From IMG/VR virus record IMGVR_UViG_3300029267_001921, positions 1 through 53,515 of that record: a DNA stretch of 53,515 nt. One strand, 5' to 3'. The translations under genes were made by a program, and so were the position numbers. The stretch is from a virus. Positions 51,676 to 53,515 of the stretch are shown piece after piece; positions within the stretch are counted from its first letter, which is position 1; each line of letters starts with the position of its first letter. The notes beneath the pieces were generated by a model. It saw nothing but the letters and a program-made list of their open reading frames with translations, had not been told where the DNA came from and searched no databases.

Positions 51676-52863
51676 ATGGGAAGTTTAGTAGACATTTTAA
51701 CAGACACAAATCAATTTAAGTCAGGTGGAGGGGCGTCTAATTTAGCAGATTTGCATAGGAAAATTTTAAGACAAGGAGATAACCGTTTTAGAATTGTTGG
51801 TCAAGTAAAAGTATTTTGGGTCCACAGATTTGACGCAGCAAATGGTGTAAGGGTTATGTCAATTTGTACTAAAGATGAGAAAGGCGAAGGTGAATGTTTA
51901 GTTTGTAAAAAGTATAAGGATTCTTGGAAAATAATAAATGAAGTAGAAAAGGCACAAAAGAATAACACAACACATAATTTTAATGAAGATCAGGTTAGAA
52001 TGGCAGAAATAGAAGTAGGTCGAATTCCTAATCCTATTATTGGATTTAAACAAAGTTGTGGACCGAAAAGATTTGTTGTTTTCAATGTTGTAGATCGTGA
52101 TTCAGATACTAATATTAAAAATAATCATTGTTCTGTTTTATGTAAGAGTGAATATGATTTAGGTATAAGTGCAGGGCAGAGAAGTATTTATGAAGAAATT
52201 GTTAAATTAATGTCAAGGAATAGAGATGAAATAAAAAGACATATTGAGGGTGGATTTGATTACCTGCCTTTTGATATTAATTTAATAAGAAGTGGGCAAG
52301 GTATTAATACTGATTATGATAGAGAACGATCAGAGTCATTTGATTTAACAGATCAGGAAAAACAATATCAGCGTTATGATTTAACACAATTAACAACACC
52401 AACACCTGAAGGTATAGTTAATATGTGGTTAACCACTGGAACTAAGAAGGATAGAGATGAAGATAAACAAACCCAAACACCTGTTCAGCAACAGCCATAT
52501 CAACAGCCTAAACCAACGAAAGTTGCTCAACCTGTAGTTCAACCGCAACCAGCACAAACACAGTCAACACAACCATATGCAGCACCAGCACAACAACCAG
52601 TTCAGCAACCTGTAACACAACAACCTGTAACACAACAACCAGTAACACAGCAACCAGTAACACAGCAACCTGTAGTACAACAGCCAGTGCCGCAACAACC
52701 AGTTCAACAACCCATGCAACAAACAGTAGCGGTTCAGCAAAATACGGCTCAAATGGATGCTTGCCCAACTTGTAATAAATTAATTCCTGTTACATCGGCC
52801 AAGTGTCAACATTGTGGTGAGGAGTTTTCAAGTTATATACAAGAAGACAATATACCATATTAG
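51676..52863 (+). CDS. Single-stranded DNA-binding protein with Q/P linker, zinc ribbon and acidic tip
   Basis: The 395-residue protein has an N-terminal region (residues 1-250) with features of T4 gp32-like SSBs: 'DLHRKILRQGDNRFRIVGQV', 'FWVHRFDAANGVRVMSICTK' and 'CLVCKKYKDSW', a Cys cluster that likely binds zinc. It continues with 'EEIVKLMSRNRDEIKRHIEG'. Residues about 260-360 are low-complexity Gln/Pro/Val, with QPVTQ units. C363 and C366 ('CPTC') and 'CQHC' form a C-terminal zinc ribbon. The last residues EDNIPY resemble the DDDIPF tip by which bacterial SSBs recruit partners. It lies between polymerase-linked genes and recA, as gp32 would. RBS AAAGGAGG. Confidence 0.8.
   Translation: MGSLVDILTDTNQFKSGGGASNLADLHRKILRQGDNRFRIVGQVKVFWVHRFDAANGVRVMSICTKDEKGEGECLVCKKYKDSWKIINEVEKAQKNNTTHNFNEDQVRMAEIEVGRIPNPIIGFKQSCGPKRFVVFNVVDRDSDTNIKNNHCSVLCKSEYDLGISAGQRSIYEEIVKLMSRNRDEIKRHIEGGFDYLPFDINLIRSGQGINTDYDRERSESFDLTDQEKQYQRYDLTQLTTPTPEGIVNMWLTTGTKKDRDEDKQTQTPVQQQPYQQPKPTKVAQPVVQPQPAQTQSTQPYAAPAQQPVQQPVTQQPVTQQPVTQQPVTQQPVVQQPVPQQPVQQPMQQTVAVQQNTAQMDACPTCNKLIPVTSAKCQHCGEEFSSYIQEDNIPY
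52606..52695 (+). repeat. 15-nt tandem repeats encoding QPV(T/V/P)Q in SSB gene
   Basis: Six 15-nt units run without gaps: four QPVTQ, one QPVVQ, one QPVPQ. The first five are nearly identical in DNA (consensus CAACCAGTAACACAG or CAACCTGTAACACAA), so slippage or recombination can change the linker length. It is coding; no spacer structure makes it CRISPR-like. Confidence 0.85.
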
Positions 52864-52871
52864 GGGGCGTT

Positions 52872-53515
52872 ATGAGTTTGGAAAAGATAAAGAAATCAGT
52901 TATTAAAAAATATGGGGAAGGTACAGTTATGAATTTATCTGATTCCGCATCGAAACTTGTTAAGCCTATTTGTACAACTGGTTTCATGGAGTTGGATAGA
53001 GCAATAGGTATAGCAGGATACCCACTAGAACGTATGGTTGAAATATTTGGTCCGGAATCATGTATTGCTGGAGATTCTTATATTCCGTTTGAGGTGTGGT
53101 CTAAGGATGACAAGATAAGGAGAAATCATAAGGGTGGCACTATACGTAGATTGTATGAACGATTTAATAATTGTGTTTGCGATGAGTCGCCAAAACAGGG
53201 CAGACATTTGCAAAATAATGATTCTAAATTTTATGTGAAGTCTGTAAACGATGATAATTGTATTGTTAGGAATGAAATATTGGATGTTGTTAAGACAGGG
53301 ATTAAACGATGTTTTAGAGTAGAAACAGAAGATGGTCAAGTTCTTTATAGTACGGCGGAGCATAAATATTTGACACCGGATGGATTTTTTCCACTTGATA
53401 CTATTGAGGTTGGTAATGAAATTTTTGTGCATAACAACACAAGAGTTAAAGGTAGAAAGCGTCATCCTAATAAACCAGAGGTGTTTGTTAAATATCATCC
53501 TTTTGCACCTACAAA
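52872..53515 (+). CDS. recA: RecA-type recombinase, interrupted by an intein, 3' end outside window
   Basis: The frame from ATG 52872 stays open to the window edge. Residues 1-63 match the RecA N-terminus: 'IKKYGEGTVMNLSD', 'CTTGFMELDRAIGIAGYPL' and 'VEIFGPES', which is the first half of the RecA Walker A GPESSGKT. At C64 the sequence turns into an intein, so SGKT should follow downstream. RecA promotes strand exchange in recombination-dependent replication, fitting the UvsW-like helicase and SSB. The bacterial-style GPES rather than T4 UvsX-style GPSKS suggests descent from bacterial-type RecA. The gene starts eight bases after the SSB stop. Confidence 0.82.
   Translation, partial: MSLEKIKKSVIKKYGEGTVMNLSDSASKLVKPICTTGFMELDRAIGIAGYPLERMVEIFGPESCIAGDSYIPFEVWSKDDKIRRNHKGGTIRRLYERFNNCVCDESPKQGRHLQNNDSKFYVKSVNDDNCIVRNEILDVVKTGIKRCFRVETEDGQVLYSTAEHKYLTPDGFFPLDTIEVGNEIFVHNNTRVKGRKRHPNKPEVFVKYHPFAPT
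53061..53515 (+). mobile_element. Intein in RecA Walker A (5' part, continues beyond window)
   Basis: C64 of the recA frame starts block A ('CIAGDSYIPFEVW'), and block B is visible at 'DGQVLYSTAEHKYLTPDGFF' with T-x-x-H. It shares 'YERFNN' and 'YHPFA' with 'YKRFNN' and 'YHPYA' in the helicase intein, so the two are related. The HNH region and the C-terminal HN are outside the window. Extein junction is GPES before C64. Confidence 0.82.

Noticed and set aside
53058-53498. 146-codon - strand frame near the right end
   Set aside because: It lies opposite the recA/intein frame, which has clear RecA and intein motifs; no other gene is on the - strand.
1-53515. Alternative genetic code or stop-codon reassignment
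   Set aside because: TAA, TAG and TGA each end recognisable genes, and key proteins contain none in frame; standard code suffices.
1-53515. tRNA, rRNA, transposase or integrase genes
   Set aside because: No cloverleaf, conserved rRNA segment or recombinase motif was recognised; tRNAscan-type and HMM searches were not available.

Overview
The window is an internal part of the genome of a contractile-tailed dsDNA phage (myovirus-type Caudoviricetes). The DNA is AT-rich. Every supported gene is on the + strand, packed with ATGA or TAATG junctions and preceded by strong AGGAGG-type ribosome binding sites. Signal peptides, a lipobox protein and spanin-like membrane proteins beside an NlpC/P60 endolysin suggest a Gram-negative host; this is inference. 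TAA, TAG and TGA all act as ordinary stops. No tRNA, rRNA, integrase, transposase or CRISPR array was seen.

Layout. (1) 1-3044: neck and tail-completion proteins. (2) 3077-6140: tail sheath and tail tube, separated by an intrinsic terminator. (3) 6305-9675: tail-assembly chaperone and tape measure; the chaperone carries a textbook -1 frameshift signal (T TTT TTC, then a hairpin) joining it to a 63-codon extension. (4) 9679-18215: baseplate, with a LysM-type protein, a gpD-like hub, a gpV-like spike, gp25, gpJ and gpI homologues, plus one unusual hydrophobic protein. (5) 18242-35609: about 17 kb of adhesion and fibre genes, including five proteins of 810-1387 residues rich in duplications, with small companion proteins. 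(6) 35643-39432: about a dozen small genes of a lysis or envelope cassette. (7) 39433-39785: a non-coding control region with sigma70-type promoters and an operator-like palindrome over one -10 box. (8) 39786-53515: the replication and recombination module, with a UvsW-like helicase, helicase loader, DnaB-like helicase, DnaG-type primase, family B polymerase, SSB and the start of a RecA gene.

The genes form a late module (virion assembly, then lysis) followed by a separately promoted replication module. In the latter, loader, replicative helicase, primase, polymerase and SSB make up most of a replisome, and helicase and RecA serve recombination-dependent replication.

The most notable observations are two related inteins splitting the P-loops of two replication ATPases (UvsW-like helicase and RecA, the latter cut by the window edge); the complete -1 frameshift element; fibre repeats identical in protein but scrambled in synonymous codons; a 52-nt near-perfect palindrome downstream of the helicase gene; and an SSB with a QPVTQ linker, a zinc ribbon and an SSB-like acidic tip. 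All functional calls are from reading motifs and gene order; no database search was possible.
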